Shown one piece after another: positions 50,130 to 62,360 of a stretch of 64,000 nt of DNA (positions are counted from its first letter, which is position 1; each line of letters begins with the position of its first letter). Below the pieces are notes generated by a model that did no database searches, was not told the origin of the DNA, and worked only from the letters and a program-made list of their open reading frames with translations. The stretch covers positions 52,457,381-52,521,380 of the forward strand of contig JALJCS010000001.1 of assembly GCA_023055355.1 (NCBI GenBank). The letters are read 5' to 3'. Both the position numbers and the translations under genes were made by a program. The DNA comes from Agelaius tricolor (lineage: Eukaryota > Chordata > Aves > Passeriformes > Icteridae).

Positions 50130-53100
50130 TTTTGTCCCAACGCCTTTAAATATTAAACAGCTCTTTAGTGCTGCATAAGTTTTGCTTATTAGATGCTTAA
50201 AGTGACTAATTATTCTTAAAATAAATTATAAGTAAATTTAATTTCATATTAAATTAAGTAAACTTAATTAGATTACTTAAATAGTTATGCAAATAACAGG
50301 TGAAAACTGAATCCAAAACTTTTAATAATACATATTATGATTATTACTAAAGTTTTTGTATAAACTATATTTTACGTTACTACTTTAATTTGATCTAAAA
50401 ATTGACTAATTGTAAATCGACTCCTTATAAAAAATTTCTTAAGGCTGAAAATTAATTTCCTTTTCACCCATGGTATTTTACTATTTCTTCCTTGAAAATT
50501 ATTGTCTGTGTTAAAGCCTAGCACTGTTAGCGGTTTGCAAAATTTAATGTCCTAAATTATCTGCTATAGCAACTATGTAGAGTGGAACCAAAGCACTATT
50601 AAGTCAGGGGTCTTCATTCAGCCTGATAGGGACTGAACAAACATAAATCTAAGTAGTAGGACTTTCTGTATTTAGAATCAAAAAACAAAAAAGGAATATC
50701 AAGAAATAATTTCAAATTATTTTTTCAAATTATCAAATGAGTTTTCAGACTACATTCTAGAATGGATTGTCTTTAAAAATTAAGTTTGTTTGGCCACTCA
50801 TTCCCATTTAACCAACAGTTTTTCCGGAGAGTTTCCAAAAGCCAGACTTTGAAAGTCATTATGCAAATGTACTGACTCACAGGATCTGTTCAGTCCTTCT
50901 TTTTAGGGAGAACAAAATATCTTCAGGACTTGTAATTATTGAGAAATATCATCAATCGCAATTCCCTTCACTTCTAAAGCAATATATTCAAATATCTTCT
51001 TACTTTGTAATTATGCTAGCAATCTCTGGGTGCTTCGTTTTATTTATTCAATTCCACCATATTTTAGTGTATGTTTTATTAAAGAGCGAAATAATTACAT
51101 GCTTTTTCAATAATGAACTGCACCCACTAAACATTTTTAATGTATCAGTTTAGAAATCAAAAAACAAGAAACTCTTTAAATTTTAATTGTTATTTTTCTT
51201 CTAAAGTGCATTTACAAAGGGAAAATTCTACAAAAGCAGAGAGCACATTCTTCATTCTTGTAACCAGCCAATATTCAGAAATAAATATGCTGGAAAGCAT
51301 ATTCAAAAGATCTTAGAATCTTTTTGGGTTTTGGTTTGGCTTAGGGTCTTTTTAATGGTGGGCTTCACTGACATTTGTTATTAAGTCACCGAGTCTGCAG
51401 TTTATTGTAAGTCTTTCACAATACACTGTAGGTGAGAGAACATTTGTGAGCCATAGTAGGAAAGGAAAATTCTTTACTCAATAGTTCAGCTGCATGTGTC
51501 CCTTAGAGAAATGTTGGGGTACAGTAGGCATTCCTCCTGGTAAATTTCATGTCTGTGTCTACATTCAGCATGTCTGACCTCTGAGTGTCAAGGCCTGGTA
51601 TCTTTTTCTTTATTGCTTGACATCTGTGTTTTAGGTATGAACAGTGTCTAAATAAATACTTTTGGTCTATATTCTCATGGACCTATGAGAAGAAAAAGGA
51701 TAGCAGAAATGAACAGAGCTGAGATGCTTCAAGTAACTTCAATAATTTATGGGGGGAAAAAAAGCTATATTTGTTGAGTCTAGACACAGCAGGAAGTTTT
51801 TTCAGATCCAGAGAAGCGGATATGGCTTTATATATAAAACTGATTTTGTGAGAATATATTTTTGACATTGTTCCATTTAAATCGATCTCCAGTTGCTTAT
51901 TTTTTTCATATGTAACTTGCAGTAGCTTGTTGAAAATCTTTCAGAAGTCTGGCAAGAGGTAATCCTCTCAATGGGAGTTAAGAAACAGACACCTAAGCTC
52001 AAGTATTTGTTAAATTGGAGATGCCTCTGAAAATCTATAAAGCAGTTTCCCTCCCCTAAATCAAGAAATATATCTGTGTTCACACACGAAATTTGAATCT
52101 CTAATCTTCAAGCTTGTGATTGCATCACTGTTCAACCTATAAATAACATTAATATTTTCTAATTAGTAATTAATTTTAAAGGGAAAATGCCTTTATGAAG
52201 CAGTATCACAAGTGGGTAAAAGCTTGTCACATAAAAGTACAGAATTTAACATGTTTTAAGAAATGTGTGGTTCTCACTTAAACTACCTGCTCTGAATAGA
52301 AAGCAACCAAATAAATAACACAGCCATATGTTATGAATAGAAAGGGAACTAATGAATATGTACAGATCATTAATTTGAAAAAAACTTAAAAGAAAATAAC
52401 TCGGGGCTTCAAAAGTGAATTATTATTATTATGTATCATTTGTAAATTAGCATGGCTTAACTGTTGATAAATTTAGTAGATTTTTTTAACAATAATCAGT
52501 AATTTTACTTCTAAGAGAAGATCTACAGAATTTTTCTGAACAGGTAGCTTACCAACTGTACAAAACTTGAGAGAGGAGCATCCTCCTTAGCCAATGGGAT
52601 AATAATGCTTGTGAAATACGTGAGGAAAGGCGCCTTAGCTATGAGGCTCCCAACCCACAGAACTTCCTGGGTATGAATCTTGCTTTGGATGTGAAGATGT
52701 GAAAATGTAACACACAAGAAGAAGATATTTTTTTTACAGTACATATACTACAGGACTGACTGTACATTATCACAGCACTGCCAAGCTTATCTCTTAGGGA
52801 TTTTTTCACTGCCTCACTGCTTTTGCCTTTTGAAGCAAAAGGAGGTTTTGTTTGAAACCTTTTATTTCATCCCAATATTTATTTCCACTTACTTATAGAA
52901 TAAAATCCATCTTCTCAGTTATTCTCAGCTCAATATCACTAGCTATTATCAAGCTGTACAAAATACAACTTTTAGGTCAATTTTTTCAAAAATATATCCT
53001 CAACCCTAAATCTTCCAGGGTAATCTGCCACCCACATGACATCATTGCTTGCACCACAGATCATTTTTATCCTTCATTTTTCACTTTAACATCAACAGAC

Positions 53101-53182
53101 TACAGAGAAACAATGGCAAAATTTCCACTGACCACAGTCAGGGTTACAACAATTACATCCAATTGCCTATGTATTGGATCTC
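50130..53182. other. Anonymous very AT-rich sequence
   Basis: No gene or repeat family recognised. The segment 50160-50460 is almost entirely A and T. The 152-codon frame at 52852-53310 crosses into the LTR-like element and is not credible. Confidence 0.5.
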
Positions 53183-54149
53183 TGTGGAAAGGTTTTAGCT
53201 TCAGGTCTGGTTGCTGTGCAAAGCTACGAGAAGTTTCCCTTATGTCCAACGGAGCCAATGCCACCTGGCCCCCCACTGGCCAAGGCCCATCAGCAATGCT
53301 GGTACCATAGTTAAGGGGAAAAGAACCTGCACAACAGTAACATCAGCAGGAGAGGAAGGAGAAAGAGCCCTGCAGACACCAAGGTCAGTGTCAAAGGAGG
53401 GGGAGGAGATGTCCCAGAACCAGGACAGATTCCCCTGCAGCCCATGGTGCAGACCATGGTGAGGCAGGATGTTCCCCTGCAGCCCATGAAAGTCCACCAT
53501 GGAGCAGGGATCCACCTGCAGCCCATGGAGGACCCCTCACTGGAGCAGGTGGGTGCCTGAAGGTGGCTGTGGCCCCATGGGAAGCACACACTGGAGCAGG
53601 CCCTGGCAGAATCTGTGGACCCATGGAGAGAAAAACCCACACAGAAACAGGTTCACTGGCAGGACTTGGGGACCAAGGGGGACCCATGCTGGAGAAGGCT
53701 GTGCCTGAAGGACTGCATCCTATAGAAGGAACCCACACTGGAGCAGGGGCAGTGTGAGGAGTCCTACCCCAGAAGAGCAGGGAATGGCACAAACAATATG
53801 TGACAAATTGTTTGCATCCCCCATTCCCCCCTGCACTGTGGGGAAAGAGGAGGGAGAGAAAATAGGGAGTGAAGCAAAGCCTGGCAAGAAGGGAGATGTG
53901 GGTAAAAGGAGTTTTTAGATTTGGGGTTATTTCTCATTATCCTACTCTAATTTGATTTGCAATAAATTAAATCAATTTTTCCTCAAGTCAAGTCTGTCAT
54001 GCCCATGGTGGTAGCTGGGGAGTGATCTCTTCCTGCTCTTATCTTGACCAATGAGTTGTTGTGTTTCCTCTCCCCCATGCAGCTGAGGAGGAGAGTGATA
54101 GCACAGCTTTGATGGGCAGCTGTCATCCAGCCAGGGTCAACACAGCACA
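53183..54149 (+). mobile_element. Solo-LTR-like element of an avian endogenous retrovirus family
   Basis: A sharply bounded, GC-richer block of about 967 bases begins TGTGGAAAGG and ends CAACACAGCACA, so it has the TG...CA ends of an LTR. Inside, a module with CTGCAGCCCATG recurs at 53435, 53477 and 53516, and CTGGAGCAGG recurs at 53538, 53592 and 53742. Near the 3' end, AATAAA at 53961-53966 is a candidate poly-A signal. From memory this order of blocks matches a common bird LTR family, probably ERVL-related; I cannot name it with certainty. No internal retroviral region and no second copy lie in the window, so it is a solo LTR. Flanks (ATCTC left, GTCTA right) share three of five bases, consistent with a decayed target duplication. 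Open frames of 109 and 133 codons on the minus strand are composition artefacts. Confidence 0.8.
53961..53966 (+). promoter_or_regulatory. Candidate poly-A signal of the LTR-like element
   Basis: AATAAA about 185 bases before the right end of the element, followed by AT-rich and T-rich sequence. It supports plus-strand orientation of the LTR. Confidence 0.45.
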
Positions 54150-55019
54150 GTCTAAAATCATTAGTATATTTACATAATTCCTCTCTTCAAAGTGTGACAT
54201 CTTAACTAACTACAGGAATATTCATGCAAATTTGTCTATTAAATAGGGTTAGAGTCCCTTGTGATGGATTGGTGATTCAATGCTCTCTATTTTTTGTATT
54301 CCTTCTCAGGGCATTCAGTGATCACATTTACTGTTCTCTTCACCCTTTGTCCAAATCCTCCCTCCTCTCCATTCCCACTATATTTTGTTTTACATTCTCA
54401 TGCTTTTTCAGTTCATATTTCTCTTACTCCTTATGTTCCCACTGCTCTGTTCTAAAATTCTTGCCAGATGTTATTTTTTAAATTTTGTTCCCCTTCTTCA
54501 GAACAAGAACAACATCAGCTCTCTGAGGGGAGGCGAAGCTGAAAATGTATTGTTTTGCTCCTGAGTGCTGTGGCGTTAGAAAAGAATTATGAAGGTCTTC
54601 TTATTTATGCCACTAGGGAAGTTCTTGGATTTTCATTACTTACTCATTTGATTAAGAAAGCAACATTTTAATATATATTTTCTCTTTCTTTGTCAGTTAG
54701 ATTACTCTCCCTGTCCACTTTTTCTCCATTCTCTTTCTAAGGAAATTCTAAGATCACTCATCTTATTTCCCAACTCTCCTTCTGTCTCCAGTTTTCCTTC
54801 TCTGGTCTCAAAATTTGCAAATGTAGGATGATCTCTCATCCAAATCAAAGACCAAAAGTTGCACTCTGTACCTAACAATGAAGTTATCTCACAACATATA
54901 TTACACAAGAGCATTTGTCCTGCTTTAATCTATAGTGTAGTAATTTCATTCATTAAAGAAATATAGTAGAGGTGGCCTTTGAGTCCTAGCAAAATGCATG
55001 TATTGTACTTGAATATCTG
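54150..55019. other. Anonymous sequence between two LTR-like blocks
   Basis: C/T-rich patches at 54320-54500 and 54680-54800. No gene or repeat family recognised. Confidence 0.5.
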
Positions 55020-55049
55020 TATAGAGGCTTTGCCCCGGGAGGTCCTGGT

Positions 55050-55100
55050 TGTCCTTGATGGGCTGCAGCTGTGATGTCCTTAATTGGGCTGCAGCAGTGA
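55050..55100 (+). repeat. 25/26-bp imperfect tandem duplication
   Basis: Copy one at 55050-55074 and copy two at 55075-55100 differ by a few substitutions and one inserted base. Both contain GGGCTGCAGC. Confidence 0.85.
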
Positions 55101-55116
55101 CCAATGAAGATAACTG

Positions 55117-55127
55117 GGATAAAAGGG
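55117..55127 (+). promoter_or_regulatory. TATA-like box
   Basis: GGATAAAAGGG lies 12 bases after a CCAAT motif. That spacing is closer than in most cellular promoters. Activity is unproven. Confidence 0.3.
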
Positions 55128-55320
55128 TGTGGGTTAGCTAGTTAGGGAGAGCCTTGGAGGAGCCCTGAACAGAGAGAACAGCATGTAGAGGAATGAGTCT
55201 GTGCTGTGAAGATCTGTAGCAATAAGAACACACCAAGGAGGTATGGACTTTAGAAATCTGATAACAACAGTATGGGACTCTAGAGAAATAGAACAACAAC
55301 AGAGAAATTGTTTGTTTTTC

Positions 55321-55947
55321 TCATGTATTTCATATTGCATAGCTTTTTGACATGAAACTAATTAGTGTAAAAATATTTCATTAAAAATATATCTGCCTGT
55401 CTTTTAAATTGATGTGAACAGGGACACAGTATTTAAAAAGAATCCTGTGCTTTGTTCCATGCAGTGATCTGATGCCTAATTAGAGTGAGCTTCTCACTGT
55501 GCCTCTGTGAATTCTTTGCAGTCTCATTATGCCAAACTAGGATCCATGAGGCCAAGATGGGGAGGACCCTGACATGCTAGCCTCATTCTTCTAGCACAGA
55601 AGAATACAACCGTTTCACCAAATATCTCACAGGGTTAAGAGAAACTTTTATGCCCTGATGAAAATGGAGGAAGGAAAACAAAACTGAAAGGTTAAGTTCC
55701 AGTATTTAGAGCCTGTTATAGAACTGAGAGATCAAGCTCAATGCCTACTGCTCAGACTGGAGTGGTTCAGAACACAGTGCTGAACTTCTCTTGAGAAAAG
55801 TCTGCATGGAAAATAAATGTATGTTTGGATTTTTTTCACTGATTATCTGCATGAATTGAAAGGGAGATTTATAGGTGAAACTGTAGCTATCCTTCACATT
55901 AAGGTACAGTACAGACTGCTCTAACTAGACCTGTGTTGAGCTGAAGG
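55321..55947. other. Anonymous sequence left of the CR1 tail
   Basis: May contain more of the CR1 whose 3' end follows, but I cannot trace recognisable CR1 blocks through it. Confidence 0.45.
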
Positions 55948-56000
55948 GTGGATTACATGGCCTCTGGTGGTCCCTTCCAATCCTTCATATCACCCTGTGA
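55948..56000 (+). mobile_element. CR1 3'-end remnant, sense
   Basis: GGATTACATGGCCTCTGGTGG followed by TCCCTTCCAATCC and CACCCTGTGA matches the CR1 3' terminal pattern (GGACTAGATGACCTCCAGAGG, then TCCCTTCCAACC and ATTCTGTGA in typical copies). Only one degenerate copy of the terminal octamer remains. Orientation is plus, opposite to the copy at 10575-11040. Confidence 0.75.
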
Positions 56001-59000
56001 ACCTAGCAAGTGCCATATTCTCTCATCAGAAGCTGAAAATATTTATTGGAAGCACAGCATTGTCTGTATTGACATGATTTGTATTGCTGTGTTCCTGCTG
56101 TGGACCTGTTCTGAAGGCCATTAACTACCATCATTTTCAAACTACCTATTAAGCAGAGTTGGCCTGTGAAGTCAGACTTGCACACTACTAACACTGTGAA
56201 CCCTGCCTGTCACACAAACAATTTACCTCAGGGATGACTATCTAAAAGGGAGTGCCCAGAAATACTTTGGGTTTCACCTCTATTCAGATTAGATATAGAT
56301 GTAGTCATGCACACTAACTGCTAGTTATATTAAGTTACTTCCCCCCTGAATATAAGAATGGGATTTAAAAATTACCAAATTCAACATGCCAAATTTTGCT
56401 GTAAAGTTCATCCTTTACATTACAAGTAGATATCCTCCCACAGCAAAGACTGAGACTAGCTTCTGTAGAATACTCTCATTCTCTTTTCATACAAGTTTAA
56501 ATGTCAGAGCATAATGTCTGCTAGATTTGTACTGGAAGAGATTAGCTGCTGTTCCTTTAGATCATTCCAAACAGATGTTCTTCTTCTTTTTTTTTTAATT
56601 AATATTTTCCTGATTTTTTTTCCTAATTTAGTAGGCAATATCTATAAAACATTTGCTGTCTTCAAGCTATCAGATTCAAGGCCTCTGTTTTTACCTCTTC
56701 TCTAAAGTTCTTTTTGACTTAGTTACAGTGATGTTTTACTTCATATTCAGCAGTGCCTTTAGCTTTAAAAAAGACTATAGAGAGATAAAGTGAATGAAAT
56801 TCTGCTGCCAGAGGTCTGAACTATAACCAAATCTTTCAATCTTCATTAATTGACTGTTTTATGGCCATAACTAATGGTGCAATGGGTGAGAAAAAGGAAT
56901 AGTGAAAAAATAAGTAAGATTTATCTATGAAATTAAATAGCTGTCCTAAAGATGTTTTAAACCTATGCTATATGTTATGTAGAGAAGCAATGAAGCACAT
57001 TCTGTTAAAATATGTATTTTGTAAGAAAAAGCTCTGTGGAATGCTGAAATTTCAGAGATTAGGAAAAATGATTGAAGATCCCTCTCTTAGACATCTTGAT
57101 TGACACATGAGAGACATCAGTGATCTTATTCTGTGGAAATGAGACTCAAATCAATAAATGGTTGAAGTTCCACTCCCAGATGTTTTATTCATGACAGGAC
57201 AGCTGAGCACAAGGGCAGAGATGATGATCAATATTTCAAACATTGGAAGGTATTATATGTTAAGCAGAGGCACAATTCCTCACAGATCCCTGTTCACACT
57301 TGAGGGAAAATCCCAGCAGAAGCTTTTCAGATGTTTTCCATCAATGCTAACACAGGGGAGCACAGATCAGTTTGCTATGCTTGGCTCATTTATTTGGCAG
57401 CAAGAAGCTCCTGTGATAGAAGCATCATAACGTTTTCCCTCATGTCTGAGCAATTGCCCAGGATACTTTGTGCAAAATCCCATCTGACAGGACAGCCCTC
57501 TCACTGCTTTCTCCAAATGAAAAGTTATATACCAGAGCACAATTGTTAGATCTAGCTACAGCAGTGAAGCATTTTACAAGAAAAATATTATACATCAGGA
57601 GTAACTGAATATATTAGGCATCATGACACTGTTAGCAATTATATATTGCACTGTAGGTATCAAACAAATGCAACATTTATTTAGTAGGAAAGAGGCAGCA
57701 TATTAAAATACAGTGCATATCATCTTGTGATAAACATGCTCTGCTTTAGAGAGCTGCATGGAATTTTAATTAGACAGCTACTAACACAGTGGGATCCTGT
57801 TGTAAGAAGACATTTGACAGGCTTTGGGAAGAGGCAAGAATGTTATTAAGCCATTTTTTTACCATGATCATTGTCTCTTTACTGCATCTATTGGGAAGAG
57901 AATGAAGAAATGTTTCACTAATACAGAAAAGAACTCAAGGAATTTGCTATTCAAGAGGATTATATTATTTTTGGGAAAGTGTTGGGTCTGGAAAGTAGTT
58001 TGTTTGATTTAACTGGGAGTCTTCACACTGGGATTACTACAGGTTTGCAACTCTTCCTTTGGAGTACTAATTGATAAACTCTTATAATTCATTATACAAT
58101 TATATTATGTTGTATAATTTAATATTACATTATACTATTATATTATTAATTCGCTGTACTCCTCTCCTCTGGGAACACATGAAGTTGGAAAAATTAACCT
58201 CTTTATTACACCAAGTTCTTTCACAAAGTGGCAGGGTTGTAGTTACTTTCTCTTTTAAGGTCTTAATATAATGCATATGGTTAAATGGAGTTTGTATATA
58301 TTAAACCCACAACTATTTTTACTGCTTTATTTCAAGTCCTTTTTTCAAACATAGCTACACCTGGATTATAAAAATCATGGTGTCTTTTATTTTAGCCTCT
58401 ATAGGAACTATTTAATAGAAAATAATTCTGTTATCAATGTCCTCTGAAAATATTTGTTTGAAGATTTCAAAAATGAACATCCTAAAAGCTCTTTTAAAAG
58501 TATTTTTAATAATCAGTAAAGGATTAGAAATATACTTCTATCTTTATCATTGATAAAGAAAGATTCAATTAAATCTCTGCTACTGTTGTGAAGGAAGAAC
58601 TTCACACAATTCCTGTGATACATTTTTCAGTAGTGGGATAAGATTGTTCATGATTAATATTGGACAGCAGTATACTATTAGCTATTTTTACCTCCTGACT
58701 AAGAATAAATATAAAGTACTCTTTAGTGTTCAGATAATTAAGGGTCATTAAAAGCAAACAACACCTAAGAAAATCGTAGGAGAGAGTTTCAAACACTTTA
58801 CCTACTTTTGGTATTAATTGGCTCCAGCTGTAACACAGGGATGTCACTGTGCTGAGCAGCCAGGATGCTCCTGAGGACATGACTTCATTCAATAGGTAAA
58901 ATCTTCTCAAAATCTGGTCCCAAACTCAAGATTTCTGTCTGTGTATGAGGAATTTAAGTCCCATTAAACCGCAATAGGATGTGAATGCCAAACTCCCTAA

Positions 59001-62000
59001 TTTGTTTTCCTTATTTCCAAAGCTTTATTGTGATGTGACAATTTTTAGTACTTGCAGTTTCACTTTTTTCTGGCCTGACATAGAGTGGCTTTTGTCAGGC
59101 TCATAAATGCAGGCAAGGTCTTGTGAGACTTGCCAGGCTTTGGTTATAGGTATTCTAGTACTACATGGAATATGGAAACTGCAGCACTTTCACACTTGCA
59201 CTGCCCCAACTTGAATAGTAGAAGAACATGGGTAAAATACCATTGCTGATGTATTAACAGGGGGCAGTTTGCATCAATGATATCTTTAAACAGGAAAAGA
59301 CACCAGCTGGATATTAGTGCTGATTCCATAGTGCTGTGAAATTGACTTCAGGAGAAACAAGTTACCATCAGTCTCGGTTAAGCTACAGTGCAGGCATTTG
59401 CACAAACTTGAAATCACACAACAATTACTCTGTGCTCTGGAGCACTGATTATCCAACATCCATTTATCATGTTCTACGAGTAAAAACTGAGAAATACATG
59501 CAAGTATCCCCCAGCAATTCATCCAAGGGACAGGCCAAAACATCTTTATTGATACTCTTAGCAAAATCTATAGCCCCTCAGTGCTTCAGAAGGTTATTGA
59601 AAAGTAGAATACAATATGCAATGTCCACTCTCAAAATAAGCAATTGGGAACACTAGCTCACTTCCAGGTATTCAGAATCTTATGAATAAGAAAAAAGGAA
59701 TTGCTTCACACTGAGTTTCTTCAGAACTTTTGTACTGGTATGTTCATTACCATCACAAACTTTGAAAAATATTTCTTTTAAGCTATTTAATCTCTTTGTC
59801 TCTGTTAATTTTGAAATTATGTAGAAATTATTCAAGTGTAGAATACAGAAATGCATTACCAGAGTAATATAAGCAATGCAGTGTAAACAACCATTTAAGT
59901 TATTTCTAGATAATACACTTTTCCTTTTCTTTTCAGACACAAAAACTTCTGCATAAAACATTAAGCACTTTTAAATTATTGCTGTTCTCCTCTGCATAGT
60001 TCTAAATCTGAAGAACAGGCTTTCAAGGAGACTGACTGAAATATCTCAGTTTAATCAAAGCTCAAAAAAGCCATTTGTGTTAAGTCCCTTTTCCCATTTT
60101 TTGTTCTTTGTTCTAACACTCACTTATTGCATTTTATTTCAGATTAGATTTTAATGCTTTTGGCAATACACCTTACAAAGCCGAGAAAATGGAAAGTGCT
60201 GGAAATAAACCAGCTACAGCTGTGGAATGAGTTTCCTGAGAATTTAGAACATGGAAGGATATGCTGCAAGATCCTGATTTCTATGGAAATTCTCACAGTT
60301 TCATTACTTTTAATACTTTTAGCCAACTTCTCCAGCAGTAATACATGTAATATAAACAAAAAAAATATAATATTCTTTTGCAGTACCAGCGCTCTCAATG
60401 CTGCAAAAACTATCAAAATTAAATTCTTGTGATCAAACTTATATGGTCCCATTGATCCAACCTGAGACACATCAAGCACCATGCTCTCCTCCCTGCTAAG
60501 GACACTTCCTTCATTTGTAACAGACATTTGTATCTAAAAGAATGCCAAAAAAAAAAACTAAAAAGAAAAAGAGATAAAATCATATCCTTTACTCTAAGTC
60601 AAGAGTAATACATTATGCAGAAACATCACTGTAGCTATGAAGATACACAAAAGAATTCTGCTCTTGCATGGTGTGCTTTGGGTCCAATTTGAGATTGCCA
60701 GCGTACTTGCCTCAAGAAGATTTGCTCAGATGAGACATCAGTCTGGTACTAGCACTGGTCTCTGTGCATGCTTTCAGTTCCAGGTTACTAATGAAATCCA
60801 AAAAGTGTGCATGAATGAGACTTCTACCCTCCCACCTGAGAGAGAAAGGTGTAAAACTCATAGGAAATGCAGTTTGCCATGTGCCCACACAAACAGGGAT
60901 ACATGCTGCAAAGGGAAGACATTAAGCAGGGATAACACACCTGACTCTTCCTTTCACAGTGTGAGCCAGCAGAAAATCAGGCTTGTATGCTTCAAGGAAG
61001 AAACTGATATCCTTAATGTTTCAGCATGAAAGTGTTCACTCCCCATCCAGGGAGAATTAAAGCAATAAATTTTATCTGTTATATTTTTTATTACAGACCT
61101 GGAAAATAAAACAGCAATTAAAAATGAGACAAGTATAACAGGACAACCCGTTCAAGTAGAAGATGCCTTTTGTGTACACCACCAAACAAAAATATTATAA
61201 GCTCTTTCAGGCCAATACCATGAATATACAAGCAAGCTCTGACTTTTCCTAAACCTATAGTACACTGTGGATTTACTGCTGCAAAGAAGAAAACAGACTG
61301 AATACTTGAATAGGGAATGAATACCAAAATTCCATTAAATATAATGATGTGAACTGTGTAACCAATGTTTCTGATTTTTACTTGAAAAGAAGCAAGGAAA
61401 TATTTTATTAGATACGAATGTCTAAGTGCTTTTCATTATATGAGTGCTTAAGGCAGGTTTTAATCAACAGTGTAAATGGTGCTGAAATAATGTAAGCTAA
61501 GGAAATCCCAGACAGTTTGCCCAGAGTAACAAAGTGTTGGCCAAGGAGATTATTATTTTGCTGATGCTTTTTTTCAGTAAAGTTTGGAGGAGTGTTCAAC
61601 TTCCCGGACTCCCCAGCACTCCAAACTATGCTGCCATCAAAAGTGGGCTTGGTCTGGGGGGGTGACAACTGCTGTATGGGACTCCACTGAGAAATCTCAG
61701 ATCCAGGTCTTGTGGCAGCTGAACCCGGAACAGCCAATATTTCTTAGCTCTCTTTATGCATCAGGCAGTCAGTCTGCAGGCCTGTGGCCTGGCCAGTACA
61801 CCTGTAAAAATATGGAGAATTAAGATTATTTAAGATTATATAGAGAACTAAAGAGAAAGTAAATAATGAATATCAGTCAACACATTCTTATGGAAAAAAG
61901 ATCTTTTCAAACAAATGTGATATCCTCGGAGGGGATTTCACTTACAGCACATAAGGGCATAATAGAGACAGACACAATACAGGCAAAACCAAGGCATTTA

Positions 62001-62194
62001 TCTGCTGCACAACAGTCTGATTAAAAAATTAGTAGACACATGGAGCATAAGTTTAATAGATTTCAATATATACAAGCAATGATGACAAAATTCCATTCTC
62101 AAGGGGGAATCATCATAAAACAGATGTATTTCTAGCATTTACAGTACTATAATAGACTGAAAGCTCTCAGTACCTCAGTTATGAGAAGCAAATA
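56001..62194. other. Anonymous sequence (about 6 kb)
   Basis: Longest frames are 130 codons (60637-61029) and 127 codons (60144-60527, minus), both without recognisable motifs. A short inverted repeat (GTTTGGAG at 61582 with CTCCAAAC at 61619) is present. Positions 58075-58155 are almost pure AT. No gene called. Confidence 0.45.
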
Positions 62195-62360
62195 AAAGCA
62201 ATCCAATATTTGCAGATGACACAGAGCTGACAAACTGGTAAATACTGATAAGGAGAGAGTGATCAGAGAGGATGTTCTGAATTGTTTGTCAAATGAAATT
62301 TGCTTAAGCACAATGTTTCAGTATAGCAAATGCAAAGTAATAGATCTCTGGGAATAAGAA
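62195..62360 (+). mobile_element. Decayed LINE (CR1-like) reverse-transcriptase relic
   Basis: From 62209 the plus strand reads FADDTEL, the catalytic Y/F-A-D-D box of a non-LTR reverse transcriptase with its usual following T-x-L. About 40 codons later, in a shifted frame from 62319, it reads QYSKCKVIDLWE, resembling the CR1 motif FNKxKCKVLHLG, which normally lies about 44 codons after the first. Two family motifs in the right order and spacing make chance unlikely, but stops and a frameshift between them show it is long dead. Confidence 0.5.

Larger units (their letters stand above)
55020..55320 (+). mobile_element. Promoter-like block, possibly an old LTR fragment
   Basis: A GC-richer block contains a tandem duplication (TGTCCTTGATGGGCTGCAGC at 55050 and its variant at 55075, about 25 bases each), then CCAAT at 55101-55105, then a TATA-like GGATAAAAGGG at 55117-55127. 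Downstream comes a purine-rich stretch with GGAGAGCCTTGGAGGAGCC. Duplicated upstream modules, CCAAT and TATA followed by such a region is the arrangement of an LTR U3/R, and the text resembles bird LTRs I remember. I cannot define clean TG and CA ends. It could also be a cellular promoter or chance. Confidence 0.4.

Noticed and set aside
52852..53310. 152-codon plus-strand frame, the longest in the window
   Set aside because: It starts in AT-rich unique sequence and ends inside the LTR-like element. No family motif or coding texture is seen.
53240..53792. Minus-strand open frames of 91, 109 and 133 codons
   Set aside because: They run antisense through the LTR-like element. Their Trp/Ala/Gly- and Pro/Ser-rich repeats mirror its internal modules, and all frames are open because of GC content.
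60144..61029. Frames of 127, 92 and 130 codons on both strands
   Set aside because: No domain, repeat or conserved motif is visible, and opposing frames are open over the same bases.
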